Source of the DNA: Streptomyces violaceoruber | GTDB taxonomy: Bacteria; Actinomycetota; Actinomycetes; Streptomycetales; Streptomycetaceae | DNA length: 64,000 nt | Reading direction: 5' to 3' | NCBI RefSeq assembly: GCF_033406955.1 | Contig: NZ_CP137734.1 | Location: 1,488,001-1,552,000, forward strand | Shown here: piece after piece, positions 18,874 through 27,010 of the stretch | Layout: each line of letters starts with the position of its first letter | How positions within the stretch are numbered: position 1 is the stretch's first letter | Notes under the pieces: model-generated | What the model was told of the DNA's origin: nothing | What the model saw: the letters and a program-made list of their open reading frames with translations, nothing else | Database searches by the model: none | Program-made: the position numbers and the translations under genes

Positions 18874-19533
18874 TTGCAGGAACGGGCGAAGGCAACCCGC
18901 AGATCACTGCTGGAAGCGGCAGCCCAACTGTTCGCCGAACACGGATACGCGGCCACCAGCGTCAACGACATAAGCGCGAGGTCGGGCCGGACCAGCGGCG
19001 CGGTCTACTTCCACTACACCAGCAAAGAAGGAATCGCCGTCGCCGTCGTTGAGGACCGGTTCGCCACCTGGCCCGAGCTCGCAGCACGCTATGGAGACGA
19101 GACCGTAACGCCGCTCGAACGACTCGTCGCCCTCAGCTACGACATCGCCCACGCCCTCACCCAGGACCCCGTAGCGCGCGCCGGTGCCCGTCTGTGGACC
19201 GAGCGTACCGTCATCAAAGCCCCCATCCCCGACCCGTTCGCGCTCTGGACCGCCGCCACCACGCGCCTGCTCGCGCAGGCCCGGCTGGCAGGGCACGTCA
19301 ACGGGGGTATACGCCCCGCCCGCGCGGCCCGCACCCTGGTGCCCGCCTTCTTCGGCCTGTGCACCCTCACCGAGGCACTCGAGGGCACGACCGCCCTCGA
19401 CGACCGCCTGACCGACTGGTGGTACCTGACCCTCAGAGGGTTCGTCGGGGACTGTGACGTTCTTGCACGAGTGGAGGCTGGCTCACTCGCCGCCGGACGC
19501 CAGCCTCTGCCCTCGGTGACGCCTTATGACTAG
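18874..19533 (+). CDS. TetR-family gamma-butyrolactone receptor-like regulator (ScbR family)
   Basis: DNA-binding repressor-type protein. The HTH (ERAKATRRSLLEAAAQLF, then AATSVNDISARSGRTSGAVYFHYTSKEGIA) matches ArpA/ScbR-type receptors, and the C-terminal ligand domain keeps the LTDWWYLTLRGF feature near the end. TTG at 18874 (LQERAKATR) aligns best with family N-termini; an in-frame GTG at 18829 would add 15 residues without family similarity. By position it should correspond to SCO6323 of S. coelicolor (recalled). No GBL synthase gene is adjacent. It likely controls its own promoter and possibly the divergent HAD gene (inference). Confidence 0.8.
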   Translation: MQERAKATRRSLLEAAAQLFAEHGYAATSVNDISARSGRTSGAVYFHYTSKEGIAVAVVEDRFATWPELAARYGDETVTPLERLVALSYDIAHALTQDPVARAGARLWTERTVIKAPIPDPFALWTAATTRLLAQARLAGHVNGGIRPARAARTLVPAFFGLCTLTEALEGTTALDDRLTDWWYLTLRGFVGDCDVLARVEAGSLAAGRQPLPSVTPYD

Positions 19534-19807
19534 ACACCGGGCAGGGCCCCACCAGCCGAACTCATCATCGGCCGTGGGCAAGCCCGGCAGCTTTCCTGGC
19601 CGGCGCTCAGCCTTCGATGTGGTAGCGGCTCTGGGACACGGCGGCTTGACGGATCTTGGTGGTGAATTGGGGGGTCCGGGCGATCCGGTCGACGCCGCCG
19701 GCCTTGTTGCGGTGGAGGACGCTTTGACGACCCGATCGAGAGGGAAGCCGAGGTTGCGGTAGTGGCTGGCTCGGCGCTCGTAGTAGTAGCCGCCCGCCTG
19801 GCCGAGG

Positions 19808-19991
19808 CACCTCCGCCGCGGGCAGCAGGTCCGCCACGTCCGGCTTCACGTACCACTTCTTCGTCGTCTTCACGTTGGTGTGCCCGCCCACCTGACGAGC
19901 AGGTGGTCCGGCACCCCTTGTTGGCCAGGTACGTGAGGCAAGACGCCCGAGCATCGTACAGACGGACCCTGCGAAGGCCGTTTGCGTCCAT
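19808..19991 (-). pseudogene. Tyrosine recombinase (integrase) C-terminal relic
   Basis: Minus-strand frames give RVRLYDARASCLTYLANKG, then after a frame change GGHTNVKTTKKWYVKPDV. This is the end of an actinobacterial site-specific integrase: the His/Arg box (here YDAR), the GHTNVKTT box and the nucleophile Tyr in WYV. Everything upstream is missing. No tRNA or attachment-site repeat was recognised nearby, so the former element cannot be delimited. Confidence 0.6.
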
Positions 19992-20008
19992 TATCTTGCA
20001 GGCCCGCT

Positions 20009-20194
20009 GTGCCGGACCGACTGTGTCTGCAGGGCATCTTGTACGTCCTGCATCAGGACATCGCCTGGCAACTTCTGCCCCTGGAGCTGGGGTTCGGCTC
20101 CGGACAGAGGTGCTGGCGGCGCCTGGACCGCTGGCAGAAGGCCGGGGTCTTCAAAGGGTTGCACCGCCTTCTGCTCGCCAACAAAGCGCCCTGA
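20009..20194 (+). pseudogene. IS5-family transposase N-terminal fragment
   Basis: Reads VPDRLCLQGILYVLHQDIAW, QLLPLELGFGSGQRCWRRL, the N-terminal DUF4096-like domain of IS5-group transposases common in Streptomyces. It stops after about 62 residues (LLANKAP) with no catalytic DDE core. A C-terminal fragment of a similar transposase lies at 24933-25130 in the other orientation. Confidence 0.7.
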
Positions 20195-20302
20195 GATCAC
20201 TGCACCCGCCCAGGACACCCCGACGGCCGCGTCTCCTCGGTGACAGAAGACTCAGCTCGCCGATCCGCGCAAAGTATCCCTTCGGTGTTCGCCCGTCACC
20301 GG

Positions 20303-21094
20303 TCACGAGACGTGCGGGCCGCCAAGGTAGCGTCCGTCGGCGTCGAACGGCCAGGCGTTCGCCACGCACCCCTTCAGCCCCTTGATCTGCTGCATCATCG
20401 CCGGTGCGGGCCGACCCGTACCGGGACAGGTCTCGTGACCGTGCCCGATGCGGTGCCCGACCTCGCGGTTGATGATGAGCGCCCGGTACTCCTCGACCGG
20501 TCCGTCGAACTCCGGCGAACCGAGCAGCCAGCGCCGCAGATTCACCACCACGGTGCGGCCGACACTGCAATTGACCTCACCGTGCGTGTCCAGGCCGGCC
20601 GACCCGCACAGACAGTCCACCGTGTGGGGCGTGGCGATCTTGACGACGAAGTCGCGCGGCCCCGAGGCCACGAGCCGGAACGAGTCCACGCCGTCGCTGC
20701 CCCAGCCGCGCGGATCCCCCAGGATCCCGGCGATCTCCCGCGCCGCAGCGTCCGCCACGACGCCGCTGCCGTCCTCGACCTGCACCTGGTAGCGCCGCAG
20801 CCGCGCTCCCGTGCCGACCACCCGGCCTTCGGCGGCCGCGGTGACGAACGTGCCGGGACCGACCTCCGGCACCGCCGCCGCACCCCGCACGCCGTCCCCG
20901 GCAAGCGACGCCGCGTCGGGGGACCGCAGGCAACGGGCAAGGGCTCGCACGGCCTTGCTGTGCCGCCAGTGGCCGTACGCGCTTCCACAACTCAGCAGCA
21001 CACCGCCGGCCACCACGCAGGCGAGCCACGTTCGCCCCATCCGGCTCCGGACGGTGCGCCCCTGACCGGACCCCCACCGCCGCACAGACCACAC
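20303..21094 (-). CDS. DUF3152-like exported/membrane-anchored putative metallopeptidase
   Basis: 263 residues. One N-terminal hydrophobic segment (TWLACVVAGGVLLSCGSAYG, about residues 21-40) serves as signal or anchor. The C-terminal half shows the actinobacterial DUF3152 pattern: NLRRWL ... YRALIINREVGHRIGHGHETCPG ... PAPAMMQQIKGLKGC. REVGHRIGHGH resembles the HExxHxxGxxH zinc motif with the first His replaced by Arg, which may abolish or change metal binding. The start is a GTG at 21094; an ATG at 21040 (MGRTWLAC) is also possible. Extracytoplasmic location is inferred. Confidence 0.68.
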   Translation of the reverse strand: MWSVRRWGSGQGRTVRSRMGRTWLACVVAGGVLLSCGSAYGHWRHSKAVRALARCLRSPDAASLAGDGVRGAAAVPEVGPGTFVTAAAEGRVVGTGARLRRYQVQVEDGSGVVADAAAREIAGILGDPRGWGSDGVDSFRLVASGPRDFVVKIATPHTVDCLCGSAGLDTHGEVNCSVGRTVVVNLRRWLLGSPEFDGPVEEYRALIINREVGHRIGHGHETCPGTGRPAPAMMQQIKGLKGCVANAWPFDADGRYLGGPHVS

Positions 21095-21193
21095 CCCCTC
21101 ATGGTTCAGACCAATACGTCGACCTTAGCCGACCGTAAGCCCAGCCCAACGGGCCCGGCGCCCGCCGCCCCCGCGCGTCGCACCGGAGCCGAT

Positions 21194-21325
21194 ATGTCTG
21201 CCGAGTGCCCTGGAAGGTCAGCAACATGGGCGAAGGTACTGGCCGCGTTCGTACTCCTCGTACTCATGCCGCTGGTGATCTGGTTCCTGGCCAGTTTCCC
21301 GGGATCCGGCGCGTTTGCGTGGTGA
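21194..21325 (+). CDS. Possible 43-residue single-helix membrane protein
   Basis: MSAECPGRSATWAKVLAAF followed by a strongly hydrophobic helix (VLLVLMPLVIWFLASFPG) and a short end. GGAG at 21185-21188 precedes the ATG; an in-frame ATG at 21101 is an alternative. The clean amphipathic-free helix argues for a real small protein, but no family is recognised. Confidence 0.4.
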   Translation: MSAECPGRSATWAKVLAAFVLLVLMPLVIWFLASFPGSGAFAW

Positions 21326-21488
21326 CGTCGGCAGTCCCGGCCCAGGACCATGGCCCGCGCCCCCGGCAGGTGCACCCACGCTTGCGTACATTCGCACCGC
21401 CGCGAGCGGTCCAGCGGAAGCCGGGCAGACCATACTTGACGCTGCGGGAGTGTCCCGCCGTGGCCTGGAACGAGAGGGTGGCAAGCCG

Positions 21489-22022
21489 GTGAGCAGCGAC
21501 ACCAAGGGGCTGAAGAAGGTCGATGTACGGCTCAAGTGGGATCCGAGTCCCTGGGACCGGCCGCCTCACCATCTCGACATCATTGCCACGACCTACGCCG
21601 CGGACGCACCGCACGGCCGCCCCGTCTACGTCGTCCAGTTCGACAAGCGATCGCCGGACGGGACCATCAACATGAGTCGGCACAGCCGGACCGGTCAGGG
21701 TTTCGGCTTCGTCGAGGAGATGACGTTCGAACTCGACCGTCTGTCGCCCTCCTTCGCCCGCGTGATCGTGGGAGTGGCGATCCACCAGGACAACGGACAC
21801 AAGACCTTCGACGACGTCTCGAACACCGGGGTGGTCGTCGCCGAGGGGTACAGGGAACTTCTGACGGACGACTTCGAGCGGGTCGCCGGGGCCACCGCCG
21901 CCACGGTGGCGGAGTTCACCCGCAACGCCTCCGGCGCCTGGGAGTTCCGAGAGGCGGTCCGAGGCTTCGACAGTGACCCCGTCCTCTTCGCCACGGAGAT
22001 GGGCAGCGCACCACGGCCCTGA
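21489..22022 (+). CDS. TerD-family stress protein
   Basis: 177 residues of the TerD/CABP family: VDVRLKWDPSPWDRPPHHLDIIATTYA, YVVQFDKRSPDGTINMSRHSRTGQGFGFVEEM, FARVIVGVAIHQDNGHKTFDDVSNT. Acidic residues in the central loops fit the Ca2+-binding role known for TerD proteins in tellurite and stress resistance. The GTG start (VSSDTKGLKK) is chosen because GAGAGGG lies about 10 bases upstream and the longer frame looks non-coding. No TerA/B/C/E neighbours are next to it; the closest is the truncated DUF475 relic 3.6 kb away. Confidence 0.8.
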   Translation: MSSDTKGLKKVDVRLKWDPSPWDRPPHHLDIIATTYAADAPHGRPVYVVQFDKRSPDGTINMSRHSRTGQGFGFVEEMTFELDRLSPSFARVIVGVAIHQDNGHKTFDDVSNTGVVVAEGYRELLTDDFERVAGATAATVAEFTRNASGAWEFREAVRGFDSDPVLFATEMGSAPRP

Positions 22023-22241
22023 CCGCGCGACGGCACGTACTCGTACACCACCGAGAGCCTTGAGGAGCCCGAAGGGGCCGGTCACCGGAACATTCGGCCC
22101 CAAGTTGCACCAGCCGGACCGTCACAGCAGACCCGCCACAAAGCGGAGGCCCGTCACAGACCTGGAGCGAGTCAACACGGCACCCGGAACTGTCGAGCCA
22201 CCGGTGGGGCCGAGTGACCGACGCCGCAACGCGGCATCAAC

Positions 22242-22495
22242 GACACCGCGAAGTTCTCAGCAGTCGTCCGAGGTTGGGAGCACCGGTTCGGTGCTCGTGG
22301 CGTAGCGGTCGGCTTCTCCACGCTGCACCTCGGCGTCGCCTCGCCTCCAGCGGATGAGCACGAGGCTCTCCTTGTCGCAGCCGAGCACTTCGCCTTCTGC
22401 CCGGACAACATGTGGCAGGGCAACAGGCCGTACACACTGGCCGCATACGCCGAGCGGATCACTGGTGTCCACCACGGGACTTCTGGTGGGACTGA
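22242..22495 (+). pseudogene. DUF4253 protein C-terminal relic
   Basis: The frame reads DTAKFSAVVRGWEHRFGARG, VAVGFSTLHLGVASPPADEH, EALLVAAEHFAFCPDNMWQG and YTLAAYAERITGVHH, the C-terminal half of DUF4253 proteins. The family ending W-x-FWWD appears only after a one-base shift (WDFWWD then TGA at 22493-22495), so a T has been lost near 22474. The N-terminal half is absent. Non-functional. Confidence 0.65.
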
Positions 22496-22553
22496 TCCGC
22501 TGTCCGGAAGACGTTCGCCTGGGAAGTGGCCTTGAGAGTGCGGTGCTGGATTG

Positions 22554-22949
22554 TCAGGCGACGGACAGTCTGTGCCACCGGTGACTGCAGCCGCCGGAGC
22601 AGAAGCGCTCGCGACGCCGTCCATCGGCGATCGCGAGCACCGCGATCAGCAGCCGGAACGCCTTGCGGCGCTCGTCGAGAGGCGCGAGACCGGCGACCTT
22701 TCCCAATTGCTCGTCTATACGGCCTCGTGAGATCAGCACTGCGGGTGTATGAGTCAGGCGCAGCCCGGCACGACGGATGCTCTCTGGTGCGTCCTCCGTG
22801 ACTGCGCGCGCCTGGACGCAGTGATGGCGCAGGAACAGCAGCACCTCGGACTGTTCTTCCTGGCCGAGGCCGTCGAACCATTCGATGCCCTCTGACATCG
22901 GGCGCAGCCCCTGCGCGAGCTCGTTGAGCAGGACATCGCGCTCTTTCAC
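22554..22949 (-). CDS. DUF5958 family protein
   Basis: 131 residues matching DUF5958: NELAQGLRPMSEGIEWFDGL, LRHHCVQARAVTEDAPESI, GLRLTHTPAVLI, KAFRLLIAVLAIADGRRRERFC and GGCSHRWH. The Cys/His-rich end (FCSGGCSHRWH) could bind metal. Function unknown. Its ATG overlaps the stop of the Fic gene by 4 bases, making it the last gene of a three-gene unit. Confidence 0.8.
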   Translation of the reverse strand: MKERDVLLNELAQGLRPMSEGIEWFDGLGQEEQSEVLLFLRHHCVQARAVTEDAPESIRRAGLRLTHTPAVLISRGRIDEQLGKVAGLAPLDERRKAFRLLIAVLAIADGRRRERFCSGGCSHRWHRLSVA

Positions 22950-23602
22950 GACTGCCTCTTGTGGGATAGACGCCGCACCGCAGCGGTGTTCAGGATTCCG
23001 AGCAGCACCGCCAGATCGGCCGCGCCTTCTGCGTCGTCGGCCCAGCGGGTGGTCTGCAGTGGGGGGACCTGGTCGAGCAGGACGCCTTCGCGTGCCAGGA
23101 CGTAGGCCAACGCCAGCATGGCCGCGCGGGCGTTGCCGTCCTCGAACGGATGGAAGAAGAGGATGTCGAGGTAGGTCCGGGCAGCGCGTGACGGGAGGGG
23201 CAGATCAGGTTGAGAGCGATCGGACAGACAGCGCTCGAACAGCGCCTGCGTATCCGGTGCAAGACCGTAGCGCTCCCGTCGGCCCTTCGCGAAGGCCGGC
23301 ATCGTGCGGAAACCGACGAGGTCGTGGCCCAGCACAGCCCGCTGCCACTTCGCCATGAGGGCGAAGGTCAGCGGCCTGCCCTGCTCAGCGTCGGCGAAGG
23401 CCACTTCAAGGGCGGTCAGGACCCGCGCGGTTCCCTCACTGTCACGTCCGCCTCGCGTTGCCATGAAGAAATTCCGGAAGCAGTCGCGGGCCGGCGCTTT
23501 CGAGACGAGGCGTGCGCCGCGCCAGGGCGGCCAGGAGATCTCCGGCCGGATGAGCAGCCAGTCGGCAAGGCTGTCGTTCGGTTGGCCGGGCCCGGAACTC
23601 AT
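22946..23602 (-). CDS. Fic-domain protein
   Basis: 218 residues with the Fic core HPFEDGNARAAML (about residues 155-167), whose His is the catalytic base for AMPylation or related transfer to target hydroxyls. RTYLDILFFHPF and the upstream FADAEQGRPLTFALMAKWQ (flap side) fit the fold. No (S/T)xxxE(G/N) inhibitory helix is evident, so inhibition could come from a partner. It overlaps both neighbours by 4 bases (hypothetical upstream, DUF5958 downstream), which strongly suggests a joint function, possibly toxin-antitoxin-like (inference). Confidence 0.8.
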   Translation of the reverse strand: MSSGPGQPNDSLADWLLIRPEISWPPWRGARLVSKAPARDCFRNFFMATRGGRDSEGTARVLTALEVAFADAEQGRPLTFALMAKWQRAVLGHDLVGFRTMPAFAKGRRERYGLAPDTQALFERCLSDRSQPDLPLPSRAARTYLDILFFHPFEDGNARAAMLALAYVLAREGVLLDQVPPLQTTRWADDAEGAADLAVLLGILNTAAVRRLSHKRQS

Positions 23603-24270
23603 CTGATGCCACCCACGCCTATGGCGAACCGCGAACTCACGGCGTCGACCACCGAAACGTCAGGTGCGATCCAACTGCCGAACCGGCCGCCGACCGCGTT
23701 CTTGACGATCTCCTCGGTCTGACCCTCATCGATGCCGTTGTAGGCGAGAAACCATCGGAGGACTTGCATGCAATGCCCGTACCAGCCGCTCTCGGCCTGG
23801 GTGCGATCAGCCACCACGGTGACCAGGCGCGTGCACGCCCGCTCCCAGTGCCAGAGGTCCGCCGAAGACACCGGCGTGCTGTCCGGTGGAGCCAGGACCG
23901 CGAACCGCTCCGTCAGGTCCTCAAGCCAGCCACGCCATTCCTGAAGAGCCTCGATGACCAGCGGGGCAGTCGCACCCGGGGTTGTCACGGAGTCGGATGA
24001 ACAGCACCACACCTCGACGACGCCTCCGTCGACGTCACCCTCGCCGACCGACCAGTTCCATCCGCAGGCCCATCGGCCGTACCGGCCCGCCAGGAACTCG
24101 GTGACGGGATCCAGCGAACGCCGGCGATCCTCGCGAGCGACGTCGGCGTTGGGCAGTAAGGGCGCGACAAGGCTCGCCACCTTCTCCGCCGCATCGGCGT
24201 CCATCTCGAACGGATGCTGAGCCGGATCCACTTCCGCCCACGTCAGGGTACGTGCCCACAGTTCACTCAC
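23599..24270 (-). CDS. Hypothetical protein leading the Fic operon
   Basis: About 223 residues (VSELWARTLTWAEVDPAQHPF ...), acidic and Trp-rich (YGRWACGWNWSVGEGDVDGG, EALQEWRGWLEDLTERFA, ESGWYGHCMQVLRWFLAYNG). No signal peptide or membrane helix and no known motif. GTG at 24270 has a GAGAGTGGG-type ribosome-binding site; the frame is open to 24372 but that part looks non-coding. Its stop overlaps the Fic ATG (23599-23602). An acidic partner next to a Fic enzyme could be its regulator, but nothing in the sequence proves this. Confidence 0.65.
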   Translation of the reverse strand: MSELWARTLTWAEVDPAQHPFEMDADAAEKVASLVAPLLPNADVAREDRRRSLDPVTEFLAGRYGRWACGWNWSVGEGDVDGGVVEVWCCSSDSVTTPGATAPLVIEALQEWRGWLEDLTERFAVLAPPDSTPVSSADLWHWERACTRLVTVVADRTQAESGWYGHCMQVLRWFLAYNGIDEGQTEEIVKNAVGGRFGSWIAPDVSVVDAVSSRFAIGVGGIR

Positions 24271-24368
24271 CGTCCCACTCTCTCTTGCGTGGCCGCCCCG
24301 ACTCCACTCCATATCGAGTGGCCGGCTCATCGGCGGGAAACGATCTCCGGCTGACTGGGAAGCGATCT

Positions 24369-24827
24369 TCAACCGCCTCTGTCCCGTCTGGTCAGACGTA
24401 CTCGTGAACAGCCCATGCGGGGAGGCCGCTTGAGGTTGAATCTGGGGACTTGGCCTGAACTGTGACGGCCCCTGATCGTCGGCAACGCCCGTGACGGGAC
24501 ACTTCGGTCAAAGATCTCGAGAGTCAGACCCCGAACGGGATGGCACTGCACAACCGTCCCATCGCCCCGGAGCACCAGCCTGCTCCGACCACAGCCGGAT
24601 GACTTCGGCCGAACCAGCGCCCAACCCAACCTGGACGGGCTGAAGGTGGCGAGGAGTGCGGTCAGCGCCGCGTACCTGACCACCGGGTCGCTCCCGACAC
24701 CCGATTCGGGCGTCGGGAAGAGCAGGCAGAGGGTCGTGAGTGCCCCCGCCGCCAGCGCCGCCGTCCCTGTCACCCGGCACCACCAGGTCGCACGCCGCGG
24801 CAGCGCCGTACGGTCGTCGTCGTTCAT
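24369..24827 (-). CDS. Small membrane protein with element-derived C-terminus
   Basis: MNDDDRTALPRRATWWCRV starts after a strong GGGGGG ribosome-binding site (24832-24837). Two hydrophobic segments follow (TGTAALAAGALTTLCLLF and VVRYAALTALLATF). From about residue 85 the frame runs into the IS110-associated repeat (24452-24553), so the original C-terminus has been replaced or lost. Probably a truncated gene; no family recognised. Confidence 0.4.
   Translation of the reverse strand: MNDDDRTALPRRATWWCRVTGTAALAAGALTTLCLLFPTPESGVGSDPVVRYAALTALLATFSPSRLGWALVRPKSSGCGRSRLVLRGDGTVVQCHPVRGLTLEIFDRSVPSRALPTIRGRHSSGQVPRFNLKRPPRMGCSRVRLTRRDRGG
24452..24553. repeat. IS110-associated flank, second copy
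   Basis: Near-identical to the two blocks at 5205-5240 and 5304-5370 but without the intervening 63 or so bases. No transposase remains beside it, so it marks a deleted or internally collapsed IS110-type element. Confidence 0.55.
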
Positions 24828-24932
24828 GGTTTCCCCCCAGGACAGCCCGGCCGGAGGCGCGGCACGGTGCCTTCCCCCGGCGAACTGCCTCTCGCCTGTG
24901 TTCGATCCGGCGACAGGGTACGCCCTGAATCC

Positions 24933-25130
24933 GCCGGCGAGTCGGCGGTGGCAGATGAGGGAGCAGGCGATGCTGGTGAAGGCCAGGAAGTGGTCGGCCT
25001 TGCGTTCGTAGCGGTGGTGGAGTCGTCGGCCGCCGGCGAGCCAGGACATGGTGCGTCCGATGGTCCAGCGGTGGCGGCCGCGTGGCTGTGAGGTCTCGAT
25101 GCCTTTGCGCGCGACGCGGTGCCGGATTCC
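24933..25130 (-). pseudogene. IS5-family transposase C-terminal fragment
   Basis: Reads GIRHRVARKGIETS, RGRHRWTIGRTMSWLAGGRR and LHHRYERKADHFLAFTSIAC, the end of an IS5-group DDE transposase including the catalytic-Glu region (YERKADHFLAF). The N-terminal and central parts are absent. Family-end similarity stops near 24933, where the frame continues into the next ORF's leader. Confidence 0.72.
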
Positions 25131-25180
25131 GCGTCGGGACAGTCATCGCCGCGGGTGGCCCCGTCGGTTGTCGGAGCGCA

Positions 25181-25609
25181 TCAAGACCGGTTGTGGTGAG
25201 GCGAAGTCAGGTAGTGCTGTCGCAGCAGTTCCCTGCCGTAGTCGTTGCCGTTGGGAGTGCGGATGACCGAATGGACGTGGAGCTGGGTGGGGTCGCCGCC
25301 CTGGGTCGCACCATAGGCGCCGGTGAGCGGGCCGGGTCCCTGGCAGTCGACCTCGACCCAGACGACGGGGCTGTGCACACGGACGTAGAAGGCCGAATCG
25401 TCGGCGATACCGCCGGCCCAGGTGACATACGTGTCGGCGAGGTGCCGGGAGACCTCCGCCATCTTGGTCCTGGCAACGTCGGCCTTGGCACGGCTGACGA
25501 ACACCTCGACCACGGCGAGGAGTTTCTTCTTCTGGGCGGCACTGAGCCCGTCCCCGCTCAGGCCCTCGTACGCCTGTACCGCGTTGTCGGAGAACGTTCC
25601 GGCTTTCAT
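25181..25609 (-). pseudogene. DUF3500 protein, C-terminal half only
   Basis: 142 residues: LSGDGLSAAQKKKLLAVVEV, TYVTWAGG, FYVRVHSPVVWVEVDCQGPG, HVHSVIRTPNGNDYGRELLR then QHY. This is the conserved end of DUF3500 proteins (usually more than 300 residues). The first half is missing and the remaining part starts at a junction with the truncated DUF475 gene on the other strand. Whether the internal ATG at 25609 is used is unknown. Confidence 0.68.
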
Positions 25610-25635
25610 CGACTCGTTCGACTTGGTCGAGGACG

Positions 25636-26439
25636 GACGCCCACCCGTCGATCGCCGCCTTCGGTGGCATGTTCCTTCTGATGATCTTCCTCGACTTCAT
25701 CTTCGAGGACCGGGACATCAAGTGGCTGGCCTGGCTGGAGCGTCCGCTGGCCAAGCTCGGCAAGGTCGACATGCTGTCGGTCTGCATCGCCCTGGTCGTG
25801 CTGCTCGTCTCCGCGATCACCTTCGGCGCCCACGCCCACCAGCACGGCGGCGCCCATGCCGACAAGGCGGAGACGGTCCTGCTCGCGGGCATCGCGGGCC
25901 TGATCACCTACATGATCGTCGGTGGTCTCTCCGGCTACTTCGAGGACAAACTCGAAGAGGAGGAGGAACGGGAGCACGAGGAGGAAGAGGAAGCCGCGCG
26001 CACCGGCAAGCCCAAGTCGGCCGTCAGGCTGGCGGGCAAGGCCGCGTTCTTCATGTTCCTCTACCTGGAGGTCCTGGACGCCTCCTTCTCCTTCGACGGC
26101 GTCATCGGCGCCTTCGCCATCACCAACGACATCGTCCTGATGGCCCTCGGCCTGGGCATCGGCGCCATGTACGTCCGGTCGCTCACGGTCTACCTGGTCC
26201 GCCAGGGCACCCTCGACGACTACGTCTACCTGGAGCACGGCGCCCACTACGCCATCGTCGCCCTCGCCGTGATCCTGCTGGTCACCATCCAGTACGAGAT
26301 CCACGAGATCATCACCGGCCTCGTCGGCGTCGCCCTGATCGGCTGGTCCTTCTTCTCCTCGGTGCGCCGCAACCGCGCACTGGCGGCGGCAGAGGGTGAG
26401 AGCAAAGCGAACGAGACCGAAGCGGTTCTCACCTCATAA
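25636..26439 (+). pseudogene. DUF475 (TerC-like) membrane protein lacking its N-terminus
   Basis: Family sequence begins abruptly at DAHPSIAAFGGMFLLMIFLD and continues intact: FEDRDIKWLAWLERPLAKLG, KVDMLSVCIALVVLLVSAI, GHHAHQHGG-type loop, an acidic EEEEEREHEEEEE stretch, then LDASFSFDGVIGAFAITNDI and three more helices. Full DUF475 proteins have about 130 more N-terminal residues with the first metal-site helices. An ATG at 25669 could give a 256-residue protein, but without the first half of the TerC core it is unlikely to work. Loss of the 5' end coincides with the DUF3500 truncation. Confidence 0.72.
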
Positions 26440-26487
26440 GCGCCATTGCGGCGCCCAGCTCTGGTGGCCGACCGGTGAGGAGACGAT

Positions 26488-26517
26488 GCGGCTGGGTCCA
26501 CACGAGGGCCCAGCCGC
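26488..26517 (+). terminator. Hairpin after DUF475
   Basis: GCGGCTGGG (26488-26496) pairs with CCCAGCCGC (26509-26517) around a 12-base loop, 49 bases after the DUF475 stop. No T run follows. Confidence 0.45.
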
Positions 26518-26577
26518 CGGGTCGTTCATGGCATCGAGGCTCAGACCGGATCGGTGGCGTGACGCCGCCCCGGCCGG

Positions 26578-26883
26578 GTGACGCTGTTCAACCTGGAGAA
26601 CGCCCTCGCCCTGGCGCGGCGCGCTGTGGCCGCCGTCCCACAGAGTGATCCTGAGTACCTTCACGGGCTCACCGCCCTGGTTGGCGTCCCGTCCGTGCAC
26701 AGGCAAAGGCAATTCCACCCGCAGCACGCCGACATCGACGAGGGCCGGCACAGACTGCTGACCGCGTCGGCGCGCCGACGCGGCAGTCGCCTGTCCGATC
26801 TTCTCGGTTCCCTGCAGCGCGGCCTCTCCGACAACCGCGACGACATCGCGCTGATCGCGTTCAGAGCCGATCCACCAGGCTGA
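26578..26883 (+). pseudogene. Chimeric relic (TPR-like plus phosphatase-like tail)
   Basis: The first 40 or so residues (NLENALALARRAVAAVPQSD, YLHGLTALVG) look like a TPR repeat. The last 30 (LLGSLQRGLSDNRDDIALIA, FRADPPG) look like the end of a PP2C/SpoIIE-type phosphatase (DDIALI). The middle resembles neither. Two unrelated gene ends seem joined in one frame; I would not treat this as a working gene. Confidence 0.35.
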
Positions 26884-26960
26884 GAAGCCGAACTCCGCCG
26901 GTCGGTTCCATGCAGGGGATCCGATGGGCAGTTTGTCGGTGAGATATCATGTACGGGGGG

Positions 26961-26989
26961 TAAAAACAGGCACACGGTCTGTTGGTTCT
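26961..26989. promoter_or_regulatory. GBL-receptor box (ARE-like) upstream of cprA
   Basis: Imperfect palindrome AAACAG-N9-CTGTTG with ACGGTCTGTT in the right arm, 22-50 bases upstream of the cprA ATG. It shares the AAACAG / GTCTGTT half-sites with the operator at 61908-61931 in front of cpkO. The position suits autoregulation or control by another receptor of the ScbR family. Confidence 0.55.
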
Positions 26990-27010
26990 CAGCCCGGGAG
27001 AGTCCAGCCG

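Noticed and set aside
19534-20194. Intact integrated element with attachment sites
   Set aside because: Only relics of an integrase and a transposase; no tRNA gene or flanking direct repeat seen.
20240-21325. 361-codon plus-strand frame opposite the DUF3152 gene
   Set aside because: Only its last 43-74 residues look real (kept as a small membrane protein); the rest is a shadow.
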